From contig JBLDXI010000048.1 of assembly GCA_047495785.1 (NCBI GenBank), positions 868,001-932,000 on the forward strand: 64,000 bases of DNA, read 5' to 3'. Shown piece after piece: positions 33,116 through 41,838 of the stretch. Numbering within the stretch: position 1 is the stretch's first letter; each line of letters starts with the position of its first letter. Below the pieces are notes generated by a model, which was given only the letters and a program-made list of their open reading frames with translations, had not been told where the DNA came from and searched no databases. The DNA is from Lepidodermella squamata (taxonomy: Eukaryota > Gastrotricha). The position numbers and the translations under genes are program-made.

Positions 33116-33400
33116 AAATCTCCGAAATTCTTCATCGCAGAGGGCTGAATGTAAGATGAAAGGCGCTATGAGCGATGTAAGAATTTATATTCGAAACATT
33201 GCTGATGTTTCGTATCAAATGCCGCTGAGAGAACTCGGCAAATTAACCCTTTGCGTGTAATCCAAAAATTGGGCAAGATAGAGTGAGCATATGCTACCAA
33301 TCGTATGTATCTTTCGCACGCAATATATCTCACTTCGAGCTCATTTGAATGAATTCTCACTACGAATCGACAATGAAGACGGCTAGCTGACAGCTGAAAG
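33116..33400 (-). pseudogene. copy of the acid phosphatase promoter and first codons
   Basis: Nearly identical to 23048-23330, covering upstream DNA and the signal-peptide codons of the phosphatase, in the same orientation. The copied ATG is followed by a stop at codon five (TCA to TAA change), and no phosphatase body follows. It therefore cannot make protein. A recent partial duplication placed at the end of the decayed Thr-rich copy. Confidence 0.8.
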
Positions 33401-33601
33401 CTGAAATCAGCTCAACATACTTCAACTTGCGTTTCATTCCAGAATTCACTTCAAAAGCAAGAAGCAAGGTCGTCAATCAGCTTTAATCTTAAACTTTTTG
33501 ATGAAAAATATTCACTGAACTCCTTTTCCAGCTAATTCTGGCTTCAAAGTAATTTAGAGTCTCTACACAGTTTATTCTGTCTCAATTAAGATACCACGAA
33601 A

Positions 33602-35395
33602 TCAAGGGCAAAGCTCTGATAGATGTTTAGTGCAGTCTTGCAAATTGGCGCCTTTCGACGAGAGGTATTCGAAAATTTCGACTTGTCTTCCCAGCGCTGC
33701 CATCAAAACCGGCGCTTTACTGCCACCTTGATAGGCATCAACATCAGCCCCATTCTCAATTAACAGTTTCACCAATTCAAGGCTGTTAATCGAAACAGCT
33801 TTTTGAAGGAGTGAAGTCCCTCCAGTCGTGCAATCATTCACATCCGCGCCTAGATCAACCAGGATTTTCGCCATATCGTAATTACCTTTTTCAAGGGCTA
33901 CCATAAGTGGAGATCGACCTGAATATGGCGTCTTTGCATTTACATCAGCTCCAGCCTTGACCAAAATGCTAATCATTTCAGATCGGTTGTAGTTAGCAGC
34001 ATAATACAGCAATGAATGTTCCTGGTATTCAACTTCGAATTTCGCGCCATTCGCTAGGAGTCGTTTCAAGATATCCAGCTCGCCACTTCGAATAACAGTA
34101 AGTATTATCAAAGCGCTTCTCGGTCTTATTTCCAGAAAAGGATCATTCTCGAGCAGATAGGTAACAACCTCACGCCTAGCGTACACAACCGCGAAATACA
34201 AAGCTCGAGTTCTTGTTTCCTCAAAATAATCAGAAGCTTTCAGTTTTTTTAATTCATCCATATCCCCTCTAGCGCAAGCTTCGATAAAACTACCAGAATT
34301 ATGCGGAACTAGAGTTGCGTTGATAGATTCAAGATATTTTACCACGTCTGAACAGCCAATATGGGCAGCTCGAAGTGCCGGTGGATATCCATCTGAATCG
34401 CCTAAACTAACATCCGCACCCCGTTCGACAAGCAGCTTTACCATGTCTAACTTGCATGAACTCGCAGCATAATATAAAGCAGTATTGTTCGTAGCGTCCC
34501 GCTTGTTAAGGTCCTTCTTAACAGTTGAGAGAGCTTCGACCATTTCATAATCACCCATTGCGGCTGATTTTATCAGAAGTGTCCGACCGTCGTAATAGTC
34601 GTATATATCAGTCGTAGCTCCAAGCTTCAGCAACAGTTTTACAGCTGTGATTTGACCCTCTTCGACCGCATCTTTCAGGGGCGTCGATTTGTAATCAGCC
34701 TCCACGTTTAAATCGACTCCTTTCGAGACAAGATATTCAATTACGTCGATTCGACCCTTGGCAGCAGCGGCGTGAATCGCGGTTCTATCATTGTAGCTCT
34801 CTTTAGCACTCAAGTTGAAACCTCTCTCAGTTAACAGATTTAGGACATCAATGTGACCATTCCCAGCCGCGGCTAATAAAACGGTGTTATCATAGCTGGA
34901 GAGGGCTCGATTATCCAGGTATAATTTGACCAGATCTGTTTCCCCATTCGCAGCTGCCCAATCTAGAGAAGTATATCCGCCGTAATCTTGATCACCAGTG
35001 CTAATGTTCACGCCCTTTTCCAGGAGAAATTTGGCGAATTCAAGCTTTTCCATAGAGTTTTTACCGTCTTTTGTGGAACATGCGGTAAATCGAAGGAGGA
35101 AACTCGTTCGGCCAGCAACACCGTCTTTCTCACCACACATGAACAGCACGCCACTGAAGGTCCAATTTGGGTCGAATTTTCCATCAGTTATCACGTTGAT
35201 GTGAGAAATGATGCGACTAGCTTTGGCTACATTAGGCTTATCCCCGCACAAGTGCATTAGATCTAAATACAGATCATTGACAGGAACGCTAAGATTGAAA
35301 GGTTCATTTTCCAGCTTAGCTTGGCTCAGCTGCCGCTTGAAGCAGCATTCAGCCAGATGAATGCTGAATAAGCTGAGGCATATTATGGCACGCAT
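33602..35395 (-). CDS. secreted ankyrin-repeat protein (about 14 repeats)
   Basis: Intronless, 597 residues. Residues 1-16 form a convincing signal peptide (MRAIICLSLFSIHLAEC). Residues about 20-125 are an unassigned N-terminal region with several cysteines. From about 130 to 590 there are roughly fourteen ankyrin repeats, many with the canonical G-x-T-x-L-x-x-A-A-x-x-G core and V-x-x-L-L-x-x-G-A-D ends. Ankyrin repeats are normally cytosolic, so a signal peptide without a membrane span is notable: the protein may be exported, work in the secretory pathway or be a venom/effector-like product. A truncated paralogue lies just upstream at 36270-36920, separated by a large inverted-repeat element. 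Confidence 0.85.
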   Translation of the reverse strand: MRAIICLSLFSIHLAECCFKRQLSQAKLENEPFNLSVPVNDLYLDLMHLCGDKPNVAKASRIISHINVITDGKFDPNWTFSGVLFMCGEKDGVAGRTSFLLRFTACSTKDGKNSMEKLEFAKFLLEKGVNISTGDQDYGGYTSLDWAAANGETDLVKLYLDNRALSSYDNTVLLAAAGNGHIDVLNLLTERGFNLSAKESYNDRTAIHAAAAKGRIDVIEYLVSKGVDLNVEADYKSTPLKDAVEEGQITAVKLLLKLGATTDIYDYYDGRTLLIKSAAMGDYEMVEALSTVKKDLNKRDATNNTALYYAASSCKLDMVKLLVERGADVSLGDSDGYPPALRAAHIGCSDVVKYLESINATLVPHNSGSFIEACARGDMDELKKLKASDYFEETRTRALYFAVVYARREVVTYLLENDPFLEIRPRSALIILTVIRSGELDILKRLLANGAKFEVEYQEHSLLYYAANYNRSEMISILVKAGADVNAKTPYSGRSPLMVALEKGNYDMAKILVDLGADVNDCTTGGTSLLQKAVSINSLELVKLLIENGADVDAYQGGSKAPVLMAALGRQVEIFEYLSSKGANLQDCTKHLSELCP

Positions 35396-35654
35396 TTCAA
35401 ACGAGTAGAAAAAGAGGGGTTAAAATATCCAGAGCTGTTATATTATGCCATCTGATGTACTCCATTTTATAGCCCATTCATTAGAGTTAATTATGTGAAT
35501 GCAATGATAATAACCTGCTATAATGCTTCTGACTGTATCAAGCATTGAACCGCAAGTATTGGATTTGCGCTACAGTGATGGAGTCCGGCAATTGAATTTA
35601 CATTACGAAAAGTGAATGCGTACAGTGAAAAAATAACACTAAAAACTAAATCGG

Positions 35655-36255
35655 TTCAAAACGATCATAGAGAAAAAATGACCAGAGAAAGCACTCAAGC
35701 TAAAATTTCTAAATCCTCATTTTAGTTCAAAGTTGACTTTCCTAAAACGGGTATCTCCGTTTTCTACCAAATTTTGCATGCCTATGGAACGCGAGCTGCT
35801 CTTTCACTTGGTATAAGCAGTGCTCCGAGTACGGGGGGTAAGGGGGGTAAATGACCCCCCCCCCCCTGGCGTTCGAAAATCTCAGAAAAACGTAAGGGTC
35901 CCCCCTGTTGATTTGTAAATTTTGGGCTCAAAATGCTCGATTTACCCCCCTCAGAGCTGAACTTAGTCGGATCACTGGGTATAAGATTTGAGGTGGGCAA
36001 CCCAACCGTTGATACGATACAAAAACCTCGTTTTCACTATGGTTTTACTTATTTTGATGATATCAAGACTGAGCAGCAATTGCCCACCTCAAATCTTATA
36101 CCATGTGAAAGAGCAGCTCGCGTTCTATAGGCATGCAAAATTTGGTAGAAAACGGAGATATCCGTTTTGAGAACGCACTTCTATAATAATGGAGATCAAT
36201 ATTTTAGCTTGAGTGCTTACTCTGGTCATTTTTTTCTCTATGAAAACGATGTAAC
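35655..36255. mobile_element. 600-bp foldback element with about 160-bp inverted ends
   Basis: Left arm about 35658-35818 and right arm about 36090-36255 are inverted copies (shared wording: AGAGAAAAAATGACCAGAG, AGCACTCAAGCTAAAAT, TCTACCAAATTTTGCATGCC, GAGCTGCTCTTTCAC). Inside is a second, smaller hairpin made of GGTATAAGATTTGAGGTGGG at 35978 and its inverse ending near 36101, plus poly-C/poly-G runs. No coding capacity. It sits between the intact and truncated ankyrin genes and may have mediated that rearrangement. Confidence 0.75.
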
Positions 36256-36269
36256 TCAGGCTCCAATCC

Positions 36270-36920
36270 GCCTTTTATTAATCATTTCTTCATCAATGCC
36301 ATCTAAAATTAAGGGCGGTTGCTCGGGAAAATCTTTCGTTAAGGCATTCAAGCTCGCACCTTTCGACTTCAAATATTCGAATATTTCAGTTCTTCCACTC
36401 TACCATTAAAAGCCGGGTCGAGATGATTTCATCGCAGAATGATCGTTCTCAAGCAGAAATTCAACAACGTCACGTCTAGAATAGACAACTGCGAAATACT
36501 AAGCCCGAGCTTTGGTTTCTTTTGAACACTCAAAAGCTATCAATGTCTTCAGTGCATTAACATCAACTCTAGCACAAGCTTCGATAAAACTACCAGAACT
36601 CGGCGGAACTAGAGCTGCGTTGATAGATTCAAGATATTTTACCACGTCTGAACAGCCGATTTGAACAGCACGATTTCCATCTGAATCGCCTAAACCAGCA
36701 TCCGCGCCACGTTCGACAAGAAGCTTTACAATACCAAGACAGCAACAATTCGCCGCGTAATAAAGCGCGGTTTTGTTGCTGAAATCTCGCTTGTTAAGGT
36801 CTATCTTCGCGAGCGATGATGCTTCGACCAATACCAAGTCACATTTCACCCAATGCACTTTATACCTGAATATGTGAGTTTTATTGGCAGGATTTATTTC
36901 GTCACGAAAATAATCACATA
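36270..36920 (-). pseudogene. truncated ankyrin-repeat gene copy
   Basis: The minus strand reads DLNKRDFSNKTALYYAAN, then IVKLLVERGADAGLGDSDG, CSDVVKYLESINAALVP and SGSFIEACARVDV, matching the middle of the 33602-35395 protein almost word for word. After a stop near 36498 it resumes with a YFAVVYSRRDVVEFLLEND fragment, skips several repeats and ends with the C-terminal IFEYLKSKGASL fragment near 36340. The N-terminal half and signal peptide are missing, and internal deletions and stops are present. Confidence 0.75.
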
Positions 36921-36923
36921 AAA

Positions 36924-38633
36924 TCACATATTTGATGCGTTTTTCGCGCAAATAATTGTTCGAACCGCAAATTCAACAACTTTCATATCTTTTTCATTCG
37001 TCATAAAGAGATAGTGAACTTCAAAGTCAATATCAGCCGCTTCCGTAATGGTTACCTCCCTACTCTCGCAAGACTTGAAGAATAAGTTTCTCACAACGGA
37101 TAGCTGGCTATTCATCTCACGCACCAGTTCATCGTTCATTTCCAAGCAACGGCCAATTTCGCGATTTAAGCTTTCGCGTAGCTTGGTCGACAAGAGTAGT
37201 ACTTGCCACTTGTTAGAGCTCGGCTTGTTGTAGGCAATCGTAAGCTTTTCATCCAGAAAATCTTCGATTTTAGCGGTTTTCAGAAACTCAGCCTGAGCTC
37301 GAAACGCGTTGACGATACGTATATCGACCGGCTCCTTCGATTGCAATGCTTCGAGTTCAGCCAGTTTCATTCTTGTGACCCCAGGAAACCATTCGGGAGC
37401 TTTATCAGCTATCTTCCGGAGCATACTCATGTGCTTAACTTTCGGCTTATGGGCAATGTAGTAAACTGAAGTCTTCAACTTGTTGTATTCGTTGTCCGGC
37501 CCAGTGTAGCAAACAAAGCCTTCAGGGTCGAGGATTAGTTGTTCCGGAATCTTCTGGTTACCTGGCTTGTACTTCTCAAGGTATTCTGCCTCGGTCATTT
37601 CTTTGAAAATCACAGCTTCAAGGTCAGAAATCATCGAATTGATAGTAAGGTTCGATTTCACAGGAAACCAAATCGGTTCGTCGAATTGTGAATTTTTCAG
37701 GTCGAAATGCGGGGTGAATTTGTAGGTATCATTCTGGCAAACGGTCATACCGAGAAATCGGAACAAGCTGCATGGATATCTTACAGCTAGCCCTTGGTTG
37801 ATGCCATTGGCTGATTTCATATCCTTGCATACCGCCTCAAACATCAGAGTTGCACAGTCGACTTTATCATCAATGTTGTTTTCTTGTAGGAGCTGGTCGA
37901 ATTTATCGAAAAAGGGCTGCGAATACTTCTCCCAAGCGTTGATAACAGACGGCTCAGCATTGACTTTCTCGTAATCGATTCCAATATTAGGCAGTATGCT
38001 TGAAATTACGAATTTTGGCTCTTCGATGAAAAACGTTTTCTGGGAAGCAATTACAAGGGTATATGCCTGATTTTCGGTCTTTTGGCGATTAATAGCGGCG
38101 AACTTATTGTCGATTTTTGACATCCAGCTGTTAACCATTCTGCGATAATTGCCGAAGTAAGCCGTCACGCTAGTAAGTGACCCATCGCTTTTAAAGCTGA
38201 GTTTAGCATCAATGTCGACGTGGTCAGGATTCGCCAAATCTTCGCAGAGCTTCTGCTGGCTAGGGCTTAGTCGTTGAGTATTTGATTTGGCCATATCGTC
38301 AGTCTCATTTACTTCGTTTGCAACATTCTGCCGGGTTAGAAGCTCAGCCCCTCGCGTAAGTTGCATCTTTAACATGTGAAATTTGTCATCTGGGCCAAGA
38401 AAGACATAGGTCCCTCTAGCTTCCCGCGCCCATTTCGTCCAAACTTTGCATTCTTCGAAGTATGAAGCAATGTAGACACCGGGAACAATTTGCGGCGCAA
38501 CTTGCTCGAATCGGATTTTGACTGTTTTGAAAATTGAGCCGAGCTTTTTCTTCTGCCCGTGTCGGTAGTTGAGGTATTCGATTAGACCCATCTCAGCGGT
38601 CGCGTCTCCATCATTTTCGCGCTCTTTTGCCAT
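36924..38633 (-). CDS. large orphan protein, unknown function (569 aa)
   Basis: Intronless, no signal peptide and no clear membrane span, so probably cytosolic. I recognise no domain. The sequence has balanced composition and ordinary codon use, consistent with a real folded protein. Notable stretches are an N-terminal Lys-rich segment (GQKKKLGSIFKTVKIRFEQ), a Trp/Tyr-rich PEWFPGVTRMKLAELEAL segment and a C-terminal region of helix-like composition ending in cysteine-poor sequence. It is transcribed away from the first six-Cys peptide gene 713 nt upstream, and its stop lies beside the ankyrin pseudogene. The flanking genes are defence-type, which is the only hint of role. Confidence 0.7.
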   Translation of the reverse strand: MAKERENDGDATAEMGLIEYLNYRHGQKKKLGSIFKTVKIRFEQVAPQIVPGVYIASYFEECKVWTKWAREARGTYVFLGPDDKFHMLKMQLTRGAELLTRQNVANEVNETDDMAKSNTQRLSPSQQKLCEDLANPDHVDIDAKLSFKSDGSLTSVTAYFGNYRRMVNSWMSKIDNKFAAINRQKTENQAYTLVIASQKTFFIEEPKFVISSILPNIGIDYEKVNAEPSVINAWEKYSQPFFDKFDQLLQENNIDDKVDCATLMFEAVCKDMKSANGINQGLAVRYPCSLFRFLGMTVCQNDTYKFTPHFDLKNSQFDEPIWFPVKSNLTINSMISDLEAVIFKEMTEAEYLEKYKPGNQKIPEQLILDPEGFVCYTGPDNEYNKLKTSVYYIAHKPKVKHMSMLRKIADKAPEWFPGVTRMKLAELEALQSKEPVDIRIVNAFRAQAEFLKTAKIEDFLDEKLTIAYNKPSSNKWQVLLLSTKLRESLNREIGRCLEMNDELVREMNSQLSVVRNLFFKSCESREVTITEAADIDFEVHYLFMTNEKDMKVVEFAVRTIICAKNASNM

Positions 38634-39346
38634 GTTAGAATTACTGGAAGAAAACTACCTATGCATAGTGTGGCTAGCACACAGTTTTATAGAGTTTTTT
38701 CCTATGATTATAGTTTGCATCAGGTGATGAATCATCATGCGTCTGTGTGCGTGTGTGTGCACCAGTGTGCTTCTATTGAGACCGCCCATTATTGATTTAG
38801 CGGTTGTAAACGCATTCGTTTGATAACTCCTAAGATAAGCCGCTTATCTGGATAATTCCGGACTTCGAGGACAATCATTTACATCTAGAATTGAATCTGG
38901 AATGAGAATTCAAAATGATTTTCAAGGTCGTCTTTGAATAATCTATAGGATGATCGCAGGCTCCAATTTACAGGATTCCATCTGTACTTCTTGTCGCTGT
39001 GAAATCGTAAAGTTTGCGAATAACTTAAGATTGAAAAAGTTGCTAGACGCTTTTCCGTCCAAAAATTCCATGTCTCCCAAATTCAAGCAATCGTTCAAGC
39101 AATCAAATCGTCCGTAGATACAGATCGATATCCGCTAGGAAGTACACATTGTCTGCAAGCGCCGTTATGAATTATTGATTGCTGACTGCGTGTATAGTTC
39201 ATTCATAACATGGAACATACGAGAAAATCGGCTTCGAGAAAATTCCGCCCGCAATATAAAAAGCGGTACGAAATGCAATATTTTACTGGTGACTGTAAAC
39301 TTGAGAATTTGCTGTCGCGCCTGCTAAATTATAAAGTTTGAGCGAA
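38634..39346. other. divergent intergenic region
   Basis: Separates the orphan gene (minus) from the first six-Cys peptide gene (plus). It contains a short GT-rich microsatellite at about 38740-38770 and the TATA box listed below. No other feature. Confidence 0.5.
39255..39262 (+). promoter_or_regulatory. TATA box of the first six-Cys peptide gene
   Basis: TATAAAAA in a GC-containing context, 85 nt upstream of the start codon at 39347, a plausible core promoter position given a short 5' UTR. Confidence 0.5.
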
Positions 39347-39571
39347 ATGGTACGTATTCGAGAAAGGTTTCTCGCCCGCCTGTTGTGGCTTTGTTCGATG
39401 CTAGCGTTATTAGCCTCAGTGCAAGGTGAGTTGAAGACTGGTTAGGTTCAGCTTCATTTGACTGATTTTCATCTCGTGTTTTCAGCTGGATGTGATTTGA
39501 GCCAGTGCCGCATTGAGTGCAGCCAATATACAGCGTATTGCGGGGCTGACGATAAGTGTCACTGCGACTAG
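39347..39571 (+). CDS. secreted six-cysteine mini-peptide 1 (CS-alpha-beta-like)
   Basis: Two exons, 39347-39425 and 39486-39571, with a 60-nt phase-1 intron; 54 residues. Exon 1 encodes the signal peptide (a Leu-rich stretch ending LLASVQ). Exon 2 encodes a mature peptide of about 27 residues with cysteines spaced C-x4-C-x3-C-x6-C-x5-C-x-C. The C-x3-C plus C-x-C pair is the signature of the CS-alpha-beta fold used by defensins and related toxins; the loops here are shorter than in classic insect defensins, so the fold is a proposal. Acidic residues are frequent. A polyadenylation signal follows at 39688. Confidence 0.75.
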
Positions 39572-40270
39572 CGAGAAAGTTGAGACTGGGAAAGATCAAA
39601 CAACCTCACAGCTGCTAAAGACAATCGCCTGAATTTGCTTTAAATGTTATCTGTCGTATCTGTGCTTCAAGCTATCTGGCTGGTAACAATAAACGTGTGT
39701 GATGCATATTCCGAACGTTTTGTGATGAATCTAGACATAGCTATTCACATGGACAGCACTGCAACAGATGTACCTCATATCATTAGATTCGTCGGTTCTT
39801 GGAGTTAAGAGCGTAACATACACATTTTTGATAGGGAAACATGAGGCTTTGTTGATGTTTGAAATTATCGATAGGGGCATTAGCTGGCCTAAAACGTCCT
39901 CGCAAATTCAGCTCGAATTCTCAATGGAAAGATCGTTAGTTTCCTATTTGCTGCAGCTTGTCTGTGGTCTATGGGTATGCAATTATTGAGTTTTCTTGAG
40001 TAAAATCACTAATACTGCACTCGGTACTTTTCATGCTCAACCTAGGTCCAAAAGATGATCATAAAATTGGTCCGATTGTTTGTGAATTATTCAGTTGCTT
40101 ACTCGCATGACTGATACACGATTCGACGGGGACTGTTTTGATTGGGAATACGCATCACCTCGTGACTAATACGCCGCATTCTTGCGTGGCAAAAAAATAT
40201 AACGCAGTTTGATCTCTAGGTGTAAGGACAATAGCCATTGGACAATAATTGCAATCCAAGAAGGTTTATT
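39572..40270. other. spacer between the two six-Cys peptide genes
   Basis: 3' UTR of peptide 1 up to the AATAAA at 39688-39693, then the presumed promoter of peptide 2. A frame of about 73 codons near 39768-39989 has no features and is not called. Confidence 0.45.
39688..39693 (+). terminator. polyadenylation signal of peptide 1
   Basis: AATAAA 117 nt after the stop codon, followed by a GT-rich stretch (ACGTGTGTGATG), the usual downstream element. Confidence 0.55.
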
Positions 40271-40492
40271 ATGGCCTATGAAAGAACTCTGATTTTATTC
40301 TTCGCCATATGTTTGTTACTGGCGGCAGCTCTGGTTGACGTGGTTCATGCTGGTGCGTTTGAATCTTTGGCCTAAGCATCAGCATCATGTTAATTTTTCG
40401 TATTTACAGGCTGCGAACTCGAGACCTGCCGGCGACAATGTTTCCGAAATGAAGCTTACTGCGATGACAATGACTTGTGCATGTGCTGCTAA
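40271..40492 (+). CDS. secreted six-cysteine mini-peptide 2 (CS-alpha-beta-like)
   Basis: Exons 40271-40352 and 40410-40492, phase-1 intron of 57 nt; 54 residues. It has the same architecture as peptide 1: a signal peptide in exon 1 (ILFFAICLLLAAALVDVVHA) and a mature part in exon 2 with the identical spacing C-x4-C-x3-C-x6-C-x5-C-x-C, followed by one extra terminal Cys. Sequence outside the cysteines has diverged strongly, as expected for defence peptides or venom components. The odd seventh cysteine could allow dimer formation (inference). Tandem to peptide 1 and convergent with the membrane protein gene at 40543. Confidence 0.75.
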
Positions 40493-40542
40493 TTCATAAA
40501 AACGAACGAGCGATCAAGTACAAACCCGGTTTTACTACTATG

Positions 40543-41298
40543 TTATAATAAAATATTACCGCCGTCATAGTTGTTCATTTCATGCTTCCCAGTAATAAAA
40601 GTATCTTTTTCTGAAAGCTTCCGTGATGGGTCTGGCAAATACTTTAGAAAAACGAATTTTCCTTGCTCCAGGTAGCTGTTGGAAACTCGTAAGCCGTGGG
40701 TTAACAAGCCCCCTTCGCTGCCTTGGGCATTGTCAGCAAAAAGAACTCTTGCCGCTAAATCCTCACCGTCTTCATTCGCTCCTGGAACTAGAGACCTACC
40801 TTCAACAAAATTGGCAGTGTTAACTCGTGTCAGCATTTTCAATCGAATCTGCATATCCATAGATTCCCAGTAGCTGGAAGGTTGCCGGAAAGTTACTGAA
40901 AAGTTGCTATGATTTGGTGACGGCGTTGCTGTGTTTTTGTTTTCCGAAGTTTCGAATGTTACTGCTTTGAAAATACCAAAGCCAATGGCGGTGAAACCAA
41001 CCGCTAGTATGCCAGCTACCATAATTCCAAGACCTATGTTGGTTTTGTACGAAGGGTGCGTTTTGGAAACTGCTCCGCGGCTGTCTGCTGTTTTATAGGG
41101 AGTTGGTATGTCAAGCGCGTCCGGCCGTTTGCTCATTGGGACGCTCGGCATACCTCGCGTCAATGCTACAAATCGCTTGTCGAGATCATCCATGGGTTGC
41201 TGAGACGGGCCTCTATAACCATAGCTGATGTTAAAATGTTTATTTAACAAGAGCAATGACAGCAGTATTGAACTGAAACCTCTTCGTGCTGCAAACAT
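40543..41298 (-). CDS. membrane protein family M, paralogue 1
   Basis: Intronless, 251 residues. Hydrophobic N terminus (signal peptide or anchor, FSSILLSLLLLNK), a polar linker, one membrane span (about residues 86-112, GLGIMVAGILAVGFTAIGFG) and a C-terminal domain of about 110 residues. Shared with paralogues 2 and 3: an M-Q-I-R...V-N-x-A-N...E-G-R-S-L block, a G-L-x-V...Y-x-E-Q-G block, a PxP motif and a terminal Y-D-G-G. I do not recognise this family. Its 3' end overlaps the polyadenylation signal of the convergent peptide 2 gene. A TATA-like TATAAAAAG lies about 68-76 nt upstream of the ATG. Confidence 0.7.
   Translation of the reverse strand: MFAARRGFSSILLSLLLLNKHFNISYGYRGPSQQPMDDLDKRFVALTRGMPSVPMSKRPDALDIPTPYKTADSRGAVSKTHPSYKTNIGLGIMVAGILAVGFTAIGFGIFKAVTFETSENKNTATPSPNHSNFSVTFRQPSSYWESMDMQIRLKMLTRVNTANFVEGRSLVPGANEDGEDLAARVLFADNAQGSEGGLLTHGLRVSNSYLEQGKFVFLKYLPDPSRKLSEKDTFITGKHEMNNYDGGNILL
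40547..40552 (+). terminator. polyadenylation signal of peptide 2, inside the opposing gene
   Basis: AATAAA 54 nt after the peptide 2 stop. It lies within the last codons of the minus-strand gene ending at 40543, so the two transcripts overlap tail to tail. Confidence 0.5.
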
Positions 41299-41838
41299 TA
41301 GCCACTGGATAGTCGAAAAAGAGTCGTACTGATGTTGTCTTTTGGAAAAATTGCGTTAAGGCAGACTTTTTATATTTTTTGCAGATCTGCCAATGTATTG
41401 AACGGTTCAAATAATTCACTGCATCTTGGTTTGATTTTCAAGGTTTATAAACGAGCCGCTTTTCTTCGCACTCAGCTTGGGTAAGGCAAAGCGTTATCAA
41501 ATCCAGTAGTTTTTTTGGAGCTTCTGTTGTGTTAGAGGAATATGCAAAGGGTCGATAAATGAAAGCTCAATGGGAGTGCACTCTTCAACACTAAATCATA
41601 AACATATTCTCAAATCATGTATTAGAGAATATTGACGGCTGATTCTTCACGGTCCTTTGCAATTGCATGCCCTGGCCTGTTCCGAAGTGTCTCTGTGAAT
41701 TTATAATGAATTGAAAGGGTTACAAAATTCGGCATTCATCTGGAGTAATTATCGGCTCCGGATTTTTCATCATTAGCTCTACAGATATTAGGCAAACCCA
41801 TTGATACTATTTTGGAGGTGGGAATTCTAAATGTTTAT
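41299..41838. other. spacer between M1 and M2
   Basis: Promoter side of M1 and 3' side of M2. Nothing else recognisable. Confidence 0.45.
41366..41374 (-). promoter_or_regulatory. TATA box of membrane protein M1
   Basis: TATAAAAAG on the minus strand, 68 nt upstream of the start codon. Consensus match only. Confidence 0.4.

Noticed and set aside
38739-38770. GT-rich tract as a possible regulatory Z-DNA element
   Set aside because: Short and imperfect; a simple microsatellite is sufficient explanation.
39768-39989. 73-codon plus-strand frame between the six-Cys peptide genes
   Set aside because: No leader, cysteine pattern or homology to either neighbour; likely chance.
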